NCBI GenBank assembly: GCA_013290035.1
Contig: JABCYT010000174.1
Location: forward strand, 1 to 6,969
Reading direction: 5' to 3'
From: Alphaproteobacteria bacterium
GTDB lineage: Bacteria > Pseudomonadota > Alphaproteobacteria > Reyranellales > Reyranellaceae
Length of the DNA: 6,969 bases
In this document: piece after piece, positions 1-5,837 of the stretch
Position numbering within the stretch: the first letter of the stretch is position 1
How the letters are laid out: each line of letters starts with the position of its first letter
Notes under the pieces: generated by a model
What the model saw: the letters and a program-made list of their open reading frames with translations, nothing else
The model's database searches: none
What the model was told of the DNA's origin: nothing
Position numbers and translations under genes: made by a program

Positions 1-2
1 AG

Positions 3-122
3 CGACGGGGCAAGGTTGTGTTGCGACACGATCCCCTGGCCAAGCCCATCGGCAAGATCAAGCACAAGGGGCTGCGCGAGCCGTTCTGGGTCGGTCGCGA
101 GCGGCGGGTTGCAGGGAACTGA
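3..122 (+). CDS. C-terminal fragment of an unidentified protein (5' end outside window)
   Basis: An open frame enters from the left edge and ends at a TGA at 120-122, giving 39 residues that include the segment GKVVLRHDPL and end ERRVAGN. Most codons end in G or C, as in the clear genes of this window, so it is plausibly the tail of a real plus-strand gene. It is rich in Lys and Arg and shows no domain motif. The GKVVLR segment faintly recalls the end of medium-chain (zinc-type) dehydrogenases, but this is too little to name it. The next gene starts 132 bp downstream, with a strong inverted repeat between them, so it is probably a separate transcription unit from the operon further right. The frame choice rests on codon bias alone. 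Confidence 0.4.
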   Translation, partial: RRGKVVLRHDPLAKPIGKIKHKGLREPFWVGRERRVAGN

Positions 123-135
123 CGGGTACGCGCTG

Positions 136-188
136 CCGCGTCGGCGAGGATGAGTCAAGGGGCTGACTCATTTCACCGCCGACCGCGG
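136..188. promoter_or_regulatory. Large imperfect inverted repeat: operator or terminator hairpin ahead of the MarR gene
   Basis: The core is a perfect 8-bp inverted repeat, ATGAGTCA (150-157) and TGACTCAT (164-171), around the 6-nt spacer AGGGGC. It sits inside a second perfect 7-bp pair, GTCGGCG (140-146) and CGCCGAC (177-183). A further 4-bp pair, CCGC (136-139) and GCGG (185-188), follows across a single-base bulge. In all, 19 pairs can form. Two readings fit. It lies 14 nt after the stop of the upstream gene and could fold as a transcription terminator, although only TTT follows the core stem. It also lies 67 bp before the MarR start, overlapping where a promoter would be, and could be an autoregulatory operator. 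It does not match the 808-832 palindrome apart from a shared TGACTC. Confidence 0.5.
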
Positions 189-198
189 GTGTTATGAG
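171..198 (+). promoter_or_regulatory. Weak candidate promoter for the MarR gene
   Basis: TTTCAC at 171-176 and TATGAG at 193-198 are separated by 16 bp and only loosely resemble sigma-70 -35 and -10 boxes. Their interest lies in position. The -35 candidate starts at the last base of the right arm of the 150-171 inverted repeat, so a protein bound to the repeat would hinder polymerase. This would suit autorepression, which is common among MarR regulators. The match to consensus is poor and this is only a guess. Confidence 0.2.
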
Positions 199-254
199 AC
201 CGTTGTGCGGCGCGCGCAGTCGGTGTAGCCAAGAGACAAGCAAAGGCGGGGGCG

Positions 255-728
255 ATGCGAAGCAACGTCGCAAGAAAACAGCAAGAGCCGAAGTCGGCAG
301 CAAGCCCGACGGCAAGGGCCTACCGCATCGAAGAACAAATCGGCTACCTGCTACGACGGGCACACCAACGCGCCAGCGCCATCTTCCAGGTCACGGTCGG
401 CGATCCCAACATCACGCCGACGCAGTACTCCAGCATGGTGAAGCTGAACGAGTACACCGAGCTCTCGCAAAACCTGCTCGGCCGTCTCGTCGGCATGGAC
501 AAGGCGACGATGCAGGGCGTCGTGCGTCGCCTCAAGGAACGCCGGCTGGTCGATTCGCGTCCCGACCCCGGCGACGCGCGCCGCACCTTGCTCAGCCTCA
601 CGACGGAAGGCCAACGCCTGGTGAACAAGCTGCTGATCAACGGGCCGGCGGTGTCGCGCGAGACTCTGAAGCCGCTCAACGTGCAGGAACAGCGTCACCT
701 GATCGAGCTGCTGTCCAAGATCATCTGA
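255..728 (+). CDS. MarR-family transcriptional regulator, probable repressor of the downstream catabolic operon
   Basis: The 157-residue protein has normal MarR length. Residues 1-22 are a basic, probably disordered tail. Residues 23-50 form the first dimerisation helix. Residues 54-97 contain the winged helix-turn-helix, with TPTQYSSMVKL followed by the recognition helix region DKATMQGVVRRLKERRL. Residues 99-115 form the wing, with the typical D-x-R-R pattern (PDPGDARRTLLSLT), followed by C-terminal dimerisation helices. The ATG at 255 is preceded by AAAGG at 242-246 with 8-nt spacing, and no better upstream start is visible. MarR proteins act as dimers on palindromes and usually release DNA on binding a small aromatic or phenolic ligand. 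NicR, the regulator of nicotinate catabolism in Pseudomonas putida, belongs to this family. Here the gene lies directly upstream of the operon on the same strand, with a perfect-arm palindrome between them, so control of that operon is likely. The ligand is unknown; nicotinate or 6-hydroxynicotinate is an inference from the neighbours. Confidence 0.93.
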   Translation: MRSNVARKQQEPKSAASPTARAYRIEEQIGYLLRRAHQRASAIFQVTVGDPNITPTQYSSMVKLNEYTELSQNLLGRLVGMDKATMQGVVRRLKERRLVDSRPDPGDARRTLLSLTTEGQRLVNKLLINGPAVSRETLKPLNVQEQRHLIELLSKII

Positions 729-801
729 ATACGAATGCACGTCACCCTGCGGGTCTCCTCAGCATGAGGGCCTGTGGCTTTGCCGTAGACTCTAGTCGTC
801 G

Positions 802-807
802 TTGACT
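802..807 (+). promoter_or_regulatory. Candidate -35 box of the catabolic operon
   Basis: TTGACT matches the sigma-70 -35 consensus TTGACA at five of six positions and directly abuts the left end of the palindrome at 808-832. The -10 box would then fall inside the palindrome; at 17-bp spacing the hexamer is ATCGTG, a poor match. If this is the promoter, repressor binding would block it completely and transcription would begin only about 10 nt before the ATG at 845. The assignment is tentative because no good -10 is visible. Confidence 0.3.
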
Positions 808-832
808 CGCAAGATGCCTATGGCATCGTGCG
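808..832. promoter_or_regulatory. 25-bp palindromic operator candidate upstream of the molybdenum hydroxylase operon
   Basis: Two 11-bp arms, CGCAAGATGCC (808-818) and GGCATCGTGCG (822-832), flank a TAT spacer. They are reverse complements except at one position; the inner GATGCC/GGCATC and outer CGCA/TGCG pairs are perfect. The length and dyad symmetry suit a dimeric winged-helix regulator of the MarR type, whose gene ends 79 bp upstream. The right edge is 12 bp before the start codon at 845, so occupancy would block transcription initiation. The site is not followed by a T-run, so it is not a typical terminator. Binding by the adjacent MarR protein is inferred from position and symmetry, not demonstrated. 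Confidence 0.65.
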
Positions 833-844
833 TACACGAACAAT

Positions 845-1675
845 ATGGGTGCCTATCTTCGTCCCCGCCGTCTCGAAGACGCTCTGACCGCCTTGGCGCA
901 GCCGCACGTGGTGCTGGCGGGCGGCACCGACTTCTACCCGGCGCGGGTCGGCCGGGCGATCGACGAGGACGTGCTCGACATCGGCGGAATCGCCGTCCTG
1001 CGCGGCATTTCGGCCGACGCCTCGGGCTGGCGCCTGGGCGCCACGACGACCTGGAGCGAGCTCTTGGAGGCGGATTTGCCGCCACTGTTCGACGGCCTGA
1101 AGCAGGCCGCCCGTGAAGTGGGCGGCCGGCAAATTCAGAACGCCGGCACGCTTGCCGGTAATCTCTGCAATGCCTCGCCCGCGGCCGACGGCGTGCCCTG
1201 CCTGCTGGCGCTCGATGCCGAGATCGAGGTTGCCGGCCCGGCCGGCCGCCGCCTCCTGCCGCTGCGACAGTTCATCACCGGCGTGCGCCGCACCGCCCTT
1301 GCACAGGCCGAGTTGGTCGTCGCCATCCATGTCCCAAAGCCCGACCGCGAGGCCCGCAGCGCCTTCCTGAAGCTCGGCACGCGGCGCTACCTCGTGATCT
1401 CCATCGCCATGGCGGCCGCGACAATTGAAATCGCCGATGGCCGGGTCGCCTCTGCGCGCCTTGCGGTCGGCGCCTGCTCGCCGGTCGCCGAGCGGCTGCC
1501 CGCGCTCGAAGCGGCGCTCGCCGGCGCACCGCTCGACACGCGCCTCGCCGACCGGGTCGAGCCTGCGCATCTGGCGCCGCTTTCGCCGATCGACGACGTG
1601 CGCGGCAGCGCCGCCTATCGCAGCGATGCCGTTGTCACCGTGCTGCGCCGCCTGCTGCAGGACTTGGCGGCGTGA
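845..1675 (+). CDS. FAD-binding subunit of a molybdenum hydroxylase (xanthine dehydrogenase family, CoxM/XdhB-like)
   Basis: This 276-residue protein is the medium, FAD-carrying subunit that passes electrons from the iron-sulfur clusters to NAD+ or another acceptor. It starts with the family signature YLRPRRLEDAL. The first FAD loop is LAGGTDFYP (residues 24-32) and the second is NAGTLAGNLCNASPAAD (99-115), close to the usual N-x-G-T-x-G-G-N-x-x-x-A-S-P-x-x-D. The C-terminal CO-dehydrogenase flavoprotein domain covers about 160-275. Length is normal (about 280), and there is no signal peptide, so it is cytoplasmic. It lacks the extra iron-sulfur loop of 4-hydroxybenzoyl-CoA reductase. The ATG at 845 is the only possible start after an in-frame TGA at 803, but it has no convincing Shine-Dalgarno sequence. 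It is the first gene of the operon, and its stop overlaps the GTG start of the catalytic subunit by 4 bp. Presence of an FAD subunit sets this enzyme apart from Pseudomonas NicAB, which uses cytochromes. Confidence 0.93.
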   Translation: MGAYLRPRRLEDALTALAQPHVVLAGGTDFYPARVGRAIDEDVLDIGGIAVLRGISADASGWRLGATTTWSELLEADLPPLFDGLKQAAREVGGRQIQNAGTLAGNLCNASPAADGVPCLLALDAEIEVAGPAGRRLLPLRQFITGVRRTALAQAELVVAIHVPKPDREARSAFLKLGTRRYLVISIAMAAATIEIADGRVASARLAVGACSPVAERLPALEAALAGAPLDTRLADRVEPAHLAPLSPIDDVRGSAAYRSDAVVTVLRRLLQDLAA

Positions 1676-4395
1676 AGGTCGCGTTCACTCTGAACGGCCG
1701 TGTCGCCGAGTGGAGCGGTCCGCCGGTCACGCGGCTGGCGGCGGCGCTGCGCGACGACCTCGATCTCACCGGCACCAAGGTCGGTTGCGACGCCGGCGAC
1801 TGCGGCGCCTGCACGGTGCTGCTCGACGGACGGCAGACCTGCTCCTGTCTCGTCGCCATGGGCCAGGTCGAGGGTCGGCGGGTCGAGACGGTCGAGAGCC
1901 TGGGCGACGGCAACGGTGGGCTGACGTCGCTGCAAAAATCTTTCCTCGCCCATGGCGCCGCCCAATGCGGCATCTGCACGTCGGGCATGCTGATGGCGGC
2001 CGTGGAACTTCTGCGCCGCAACGCCAGGCCCTGCCGCGCCGAAGTCGAGGACGCGTTGGGTGGCGTGCTGTGCCGCTGCACCGGCTACAGCAAGATCGTC
2101 GATGCGGTGATGTCGGTCTCGACATCCATGCCGATCGCGGCGCCGCCCGCCGGCGCGGCTGTCGGGGCGCGCCTGCAGCGGGTCGACGGCGTGCCCAAGG
2201 TGACGGGTCGCGACCTCTTCGGCGCCGATGCCGTTCCGGCCGATGCCCTGTGGATCCGCGTCGTGCGCTCGCCGCATGCGCGCGCGCGCTTCGAGCTGGG
2301 TGACCTGGCGCCGCTGCGCCGCCGCCTGGCCGCCGTGCTGACCGCCGCCGACGTGCCCTTCAACGGCTTCGGCATCTATCCCGACATCAAGGACCAGCCG
2401 GTGCTGGCCGACGGCCAGGTCCGCTATCGCGGCGAGGCGGTGGTGGCGCTGGTCGGCGAGCGCGCCCAGGTCCTCGCCATTCGCGACGAGGAGGTGCCGA
2501 TCGCCTGGACGCCCGAGGCGCCGGTGTTCGGACTTGACGCTGCGACCGCGCCCGATGCTGTCCTGGTGCAGGCCGACAAGCCTGAAAATCTCCTGCTGAA
2601 TGGCGTCGTGCGGCGCGGCAAGGCCGCCGAGGCCTTCGCAGCCTGTGCGGCCGTGGCCGAGGGCCTCTTCGAGACGGCCTTCGTCGAGCACGCCTATATC
2701 GAGCCCGAGGCAGGCTGGGCCAGGCGGGTGGGCGACCGCATCGAAGTCCATGTCACGACCCAGACGCCCTATATGAATCGCGACGAGGTCGCCAACGTGA
2801 TGCGGCTCAGGCCCGAAGCCGTGCGCATCGTGCCGACCGCGTGCGGCGGCGGCTTCGGCGGCAAGCTCGATCTTTCCGTCCATCCGCTGGTGGCGCTGGC
2901 GGCCTGGAAGCTCGACCGCCCCGTCGCCTGCGTCTACACGCGGCCGGAAAGCATGGCGGCCAGCACCAAGCGCCATCCGGCGCGCGTTGCCGCCAGGTTC
3001 GGCTGCGATGCCGAAGGCAAGCTCTTGGCCTGCGAGGTGACGGCGACGTTCGACACCGGCGCCTATGCCTCGTGGGGGCCGACCGTCGCCAATCGCGTGC
3101 CGGTCCATGCCATGGGTCCCTACGCGATCCCCAACGTGCGCAGCTGGGGCGAGGCGTTCTTCACCAATTGTCCGCCCGCCGGCGCCTTTCGCGGCTTCGG
3201 GGTGCCGCAGGCGGCCATCGCTCACGAGGCGATGATGGACGAACTGGCCGACAGGCTTTCAATCGACCGGCTGGAGTTTCGTCACAAGAACGCGCTGCGC
3301 GCCGGCGACACCACGGCGACGGGCCAGACGCTCGCCCATTCGGCAGGCCTCGCCCAATGCCTCGATGCGCTGCGTCCACATTGGCAGAAGGCGCACGACG
3401 ACGTCGCCGCCTTCAACGCCAAGTCGGGATCCCGGCGTCGCGGCGTCGGCATCGGCTGCATGTGGTACGGCATCGGCAACACCTCGATGTCCAACCCGTC
3501 GCGCATGAGGGTCGGCCTGTCGCCGGCCGGCACGCTCACGCTCTATAGCGGCGCCGTCGATATCGGGCAGGGCTCCAACACCATCATGACCCAGATCGCG
3601 GCCGACGCCGTGGGCCTGCCCGCGGCGCAGGTCGCGCTGGTCGCGGGCGACACCGACCTCACGGCCGATGCCGGCAAGACCTCGGCGTCGCGCCAGACCT
3701 TCGTCTCGGGCATGGCGGCCGAACGCGCCGGCCGCGACCTCCGCCAGCAGATCCTGCGCCTGGCCAATGCCGGCCCGGATGCCGAGCTGTCGCTGGAAGG
3801 CGCCAGGCTCACCGTGCGCGACGGCGACGCGGTACGGTCGATCGATCTGGCGAGCGCCGGCACGCTGATGGGCGAGGGCACGTTCGACCCGCCGACCACG
3901 CCGCTCGATGCCGACGGCCAGGGCGTGCCCTATGCCACCTATGCCTTCGCCGCCCAGATGGCGACGGTCGAGGTCGATATCGGGCTCGGGACGGTGAAGG
4001 TGCTGAGGATCGTGGCCGCCCACGATGTCGGCAAGGCAATCAATCCCACCCTGGTCGAGGGCCAGATCCAGGGCGGCATCGCCCAGGGGCTGGGGCTGGC
4101 GCTGATGGAGGAGTATCTCCCCGGCCGCACCGAGAATTTGCACGACTATCTGATTCCGACCATTGGCGACGTGCCCGAGATCGAGTGCATCCTGATCGAG
4201 GATCGCGAGCCGCTCGGTCCCTCCGGCGCCAAGGGCGTCGGCGAGCCCGGCCTGGTGCCGACCGCGCCCGCCATCCTGGGCGCCGTTCATCACGCCACCG
4301 GCGTGCGGGCGACGCGCGTTCCTCTGTTGCCGCACCGGCTGCGCGAAGCCATCGTCGCGGCCGGCCAAGAAAAGACGACGGGGAAGCGCACATGA
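1672..4395 (+). CDS. Fused [2Fe-2S] and molybdopterin-binding catalytic subunit of a molybdenum hydroxylase
   Basis: This 907-residue protein joins two subunits that are separate genes in most bacteria. Residues 1-80 are a plant-type ferredoxin domain with C39, C44, C47 and C59. Residues 85-150 are the second [2Fe-2S] domain with C99, C102, C134 and C136 (C-x2-C-x31-C-x-C). An Ala/Pro-rich linker (about 150-165) leads into the molybdopterin domain, which opens with LQRVDGVPKVTGRDLFGAD. Further signatures are GGGFGGK (392-398), AFRGFGVPQ (505-513), VDIGQGSNT, TSASRQTFVSG and KGVGEPG, whose E858 aligns with the catalytic glutamate of xanthine dehydrogenase. The AFRGFG loop is of xanthine-dehydrogenase type; the cysteine-bearing VAYRCSFR loop of CO dehydrogenase is absent. 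Such enzymes hydroxylate heteroaromatic rings with oxygen from water. There is no Tat signal, so it is cytoplasmic. A GTG start overlaps the previous stop by 4 bp, with CAGGA at 1658-1662. E. coli XdhD is a comparable fusion. The substrate is not readable; nicotinate is inferred from the next gene. Confidence 0.93.
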   Translation: MKVAFTLNGRVAEWSGPPVTRLAAALRDDLDLTGTKVGCDAGDCGACTVLLDGRQTCSCLVAMGQVEGRRVETVESLGDGNGGLTSLQKSFLAHGAAQCGICTSGMLMAAVELLRRNARPCRAEVEDALGGVLCRCTGYSKIVDAVMSVSTSMPIAAPPAGAAVGARLQRVDGVPKVTGRDLFGADAVPADALWIRVVRSPHARARFELGDLAPLRRRLAAVLTAADVPFNGFGIYPDIKDQPVLADGQVRYRGEAVVALVGERAQVLAIRDEEVPIAWTPEAPVFGLDAATAPDAVLVQADKPENLLLNGVVRRGKAAEAFAACAAVAEGLFETAFVEHAYIEPEAGWARRVGDRIEVHVTTQTPYMNRDEVANVMRLRPEAVRIVPTACGGGFGGKLDLSVHPLVALAAWKLDRPVACVYTRPESMAASTKRHPARVAARFGCDAEGKLLACEVTATFDTGAYASWGPTVANRVPVHAMGPYAIPNVRSWGEAFFTNCPPAGAFRGFGVPQAAIAHEAMMDELADRLSIDRLEFRHKNALRAGDTTATGQTLAHSAGLAQCLDALRPHWQKAHDDVAAFNAKSGSRRRGVGIGCMWYGIGNTSMSNPSRMRVGLSPAGTLTLYSGAVDIGQGSNTIMTQIAADAVGLPAAQVALVAGDTDLTADAGKTSASRQTFVSGMAAERAGRDLRQQILRLANAGPDAELSLEGARLTVRDGDAVRSIDLASAGTLMGEGTFDPPTTPLDADGQGVPYATYAFAAQMATVEVDIGLGTVKVLRIVAAHDVGKAINPTLVEGQIQGGIAQGLGLALMEEYLPGRTENLHDYLIPTIGDVPEIECILIEDREPLGPSGAKGVGEPGLVPTAPAILGAVHHATGVRATRVPLLPHRLREAIVAAGQEKTTGKRT

Positions 4396-5837
4396 GCGAC
4401 GACGACATCGCGCTCAGCGAGGTCGAACGCGGCGCCGGGATCGTGCGTTGCGATGCCTGCCCCGTGCTCTGCCGCATCCGGCCTGGCCGCGCCGGCGCCT
4501 GCGACCGTTACGCCAACGAAGACGGCAAGCTGGTGCGCGTCGATCCGCTCGTTCTCCTGGCCAAGCCCGATCTGGCGCGCGTCGCCTTCGTCGAGGGCAG
4601 CGCCGCCTGGCGCGGCGAGCTCGGCAAGGGCGAGGGCGCCTTCGTCACCGGCATCGGCGCCACCACGACCTATCCCGACTACAAGCCAGCGCCCTTCATC
4701 GTGTCGTCTCGGCACGACGGCGTCGACATGGTGACGGTCGTGACCGAGGGCATCTTCAGCTACTGCGGCGTCAAGGTGAAAATCGACACCGACCGCTATC
4801 TCGGGCCCGAGCAGGCGGCGGTGCGGGTGAAGGGCGAGGCGGTGGGCCACGTCACCACGGCGGAATACGGCTCGCAGATGCTGTCGCTGGGCGGCGTGCA
4901 TCACCTGACCGGCGGCAGCAAGAAGGAGGGTGTCGTCACCTGCGAGGCGCTGCTGGCGCTCTGCAACCGCGAAGCCGTCGAACTCGCGATCGACGGCGGC
5001 GCGACGGTGGTGGTGCAGGCCGACAAGCCGCCGATCGTCAACGGCACGCGCGAGGAGCGCATGCGGGTGGGCTGCGGCTCGGCCGCCATCGGCATGTTCG
5101 CGCCGCAATGGAAGGACCATGTCGACGAGGTGATCGTGGTCGACGACCACATCACCGGCGTCCTGAGCGAGCACCAGGGCGGCCGCTTCCTCGACATCAA
5201 GCCGGCCGGCATCCGGGTGCGCGGCCGCCGCTCGACGCCGGGCCGCTATTTCCAGGTCGCCGAGCCCGGCCTGGGCTGGGGCGGCACCAATGTCAGCGAT
5301 CCGCTGGAGATCATCGAAAAGATCGATTCCAAGCAGGCCTGGCCCGGATTGAAGCTGCTGATGGTCTCGACCACGGGCGAGCATTCGGCGTGGTTCGAGC
5401 TCGACAAGGACCTGACGCCGCGGCCCGCCGCGATGCCCGCGGCGGTGCGCCATGTCGTCGACCGCATCGCCGAGAATTGCGAGCCGGCGCTTTGCACCGT
5501 GCTGTTCATGGCCGGCGCCGGCGGCTCGCTGCGCGCCGGCGTCACCGAGAACCCCGTGCGGCTGACGCGCTCGGTGCGCGATACCCTGACCAAGGTCACC
5601 CTGGGCGGCGTGCCGGCCTATGTCTGGCCGGGCGGCGGCATCACCCTGATGGTCGACGTGGCGCGCATGCCGGAAAAATCCTTCGGCTATGTGCCGACGC
5701 CGGCGCTGGTGGCGCCCATCGAATTCACCCTGCGCGCCGACGACTATGCGGCGTTGGGCGGCTATGCCTCGCGCGCCGTCTCGCTCGACGATGTCCTGCG
5801 CGCCCACAAGGTGCGCGTCGACGAGGACGGCCAATGA
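4392..5837 (+). CDS. hnr: 6-hydroxynicotinate reductase (Hnr) family iron-sulfur flavoprotein
   Basis: The 481-residue protein resembles proteins annotated as 6-hydroxynicotinate reductase. In Eubacterium barkeri Hnr reduces 6-hydroxynicotinate to 1,4,5,6-tetrahydro-6-oxonicotinate and is reported to hold a covalent flavin, one [2Fe-2S] and two [4Fe-4S] clusters. The N-terminus here has C20, C23, C27 and C37 in a C-x2-C-x3-C-x9-C pattern (CDACPVLC then RPGRAGAC), a probable [4Fe-4S] site. Six further cysteines (C125, C184, C191, C228, C363, C368) could ligate more cofactors. Glycine-rich segments include GIGATTTYPDY (87-97), GGVHHLTGGSKKEG, AGAGGSLRAG and WPGGGIT. There is no signal peptide or membrane segment. 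The ATG at 4392 overlaps the previous stop (ATGA) and follows GGGGAAG at 4380-4386. The frame stays open upstream to 4185, but that part is a shadow of the preceding gene. Placement after a ring hydroxylase supports reduction of its hydroxylated product. The family call is by recognition; the exact substrate is inferred. Confidence 0.8.
   Translation: MSDDDIALSEVERGAGIVRCDACPVLCRIRPGRAGACDRYANEDGKLVRVDPLVLLAKPDLARVAFVEGSAAWRGELGKGEGAFVTGIGATTTYPDYKPAPFIVSSRHDGVDMVTVVTEGIFSYCGVKVKIDTDRYLGPEQAAVRVKGEAVGHVTTAEYGSQMLSLGGVHHLTGGSKKEGVVTCEALLALCNREAVELAIDGGATVVVQADKPPIVNGTREERMRVGCGSAAIGMFAPQWKDHVDEVIVVDDHITGVLSEHQGGRFLDIKPAGIRVRGRRSTPGRYFQVAEPGLGWGGTNVSDPLEIIEKIDSKQAWPGLKLLMVSTTGEHSAWFELDKDLTPRPAAMPAAVRHVVDRIAENCEPALCTVLFMAGAGGSLRAGVTENPVRLTRSVRDTLTKVTLGGVPAYVWPGGGITLMVDVARMPEKSFGYVPTPALVAPIEFTLRADDYAALGGYASRAVSLDDVLRAHKVRVDEDGQ

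Noticed and set aside
206..218. TGCG-GCGCG-CGCA palindrome upstream of the MarR gene.
   Set aside because: The arms are short and made only of common GC dinucleotides, and they do not match the operator at 808-832. Chance is likely in DNA of this composition.
757..769. The small perfect hairpin CCTCA-GCA-TGAGG after the MarR stop, with ACCC-TGC-GGGT at 744-754.
   Set aside because: The stems are short (5 and 4 bp), no T-run follows, and the AT/GC pattern is unremarkable, so I did not call a terminator for the MarR gene.
194..805. A 203-codon plus-strand open frame overlapping the MarR gene.
   Set aside because: The MarR frame has a complete recognisable domain. This frame encodes an Arg/Gln/His/Pro-rich sequence typical of a shadow.
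1615..3225. A 536-codon open frame on the minus strand.
   Set aside because: It lies opposite the fused catalytic subunit, whose family motifs are intact. The translation is Arg/Gly/Ala/His-rich with no domain, as expected for the antisense shadow of a high-GC gene.
3259..4368. A 369-codon open frame on the minus strand.
   Set aside because: It is opposite the molybdopterin domain and has shadow-type composition only.
1672..4395. Assignment of the molybdenum enzyme as aerobic CO dehydrogenase (CoxSL).
   Set aside because: The active-site loop reads AFRGFG, without the VAYRCSFR cysteine motif of true CO dehydrogenase, and the operon context is heterocycle metabolism.
4448..5833. Upstream extension of the UPF0280 frame, which would make a 743-residue fusion.
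   Set aside because: The added part is Arg-rich, without motifs, and is the alternative frame of the Hnr-like gene. UPF0280 homology begins right after the ATGA overlap at 5834.
4290..5834. A 514-codon open frame on the minus strand.
   Set aside because: It is the antisense shadow of the Hnr-like gene, with low-complexity composition and no recognisable domain.
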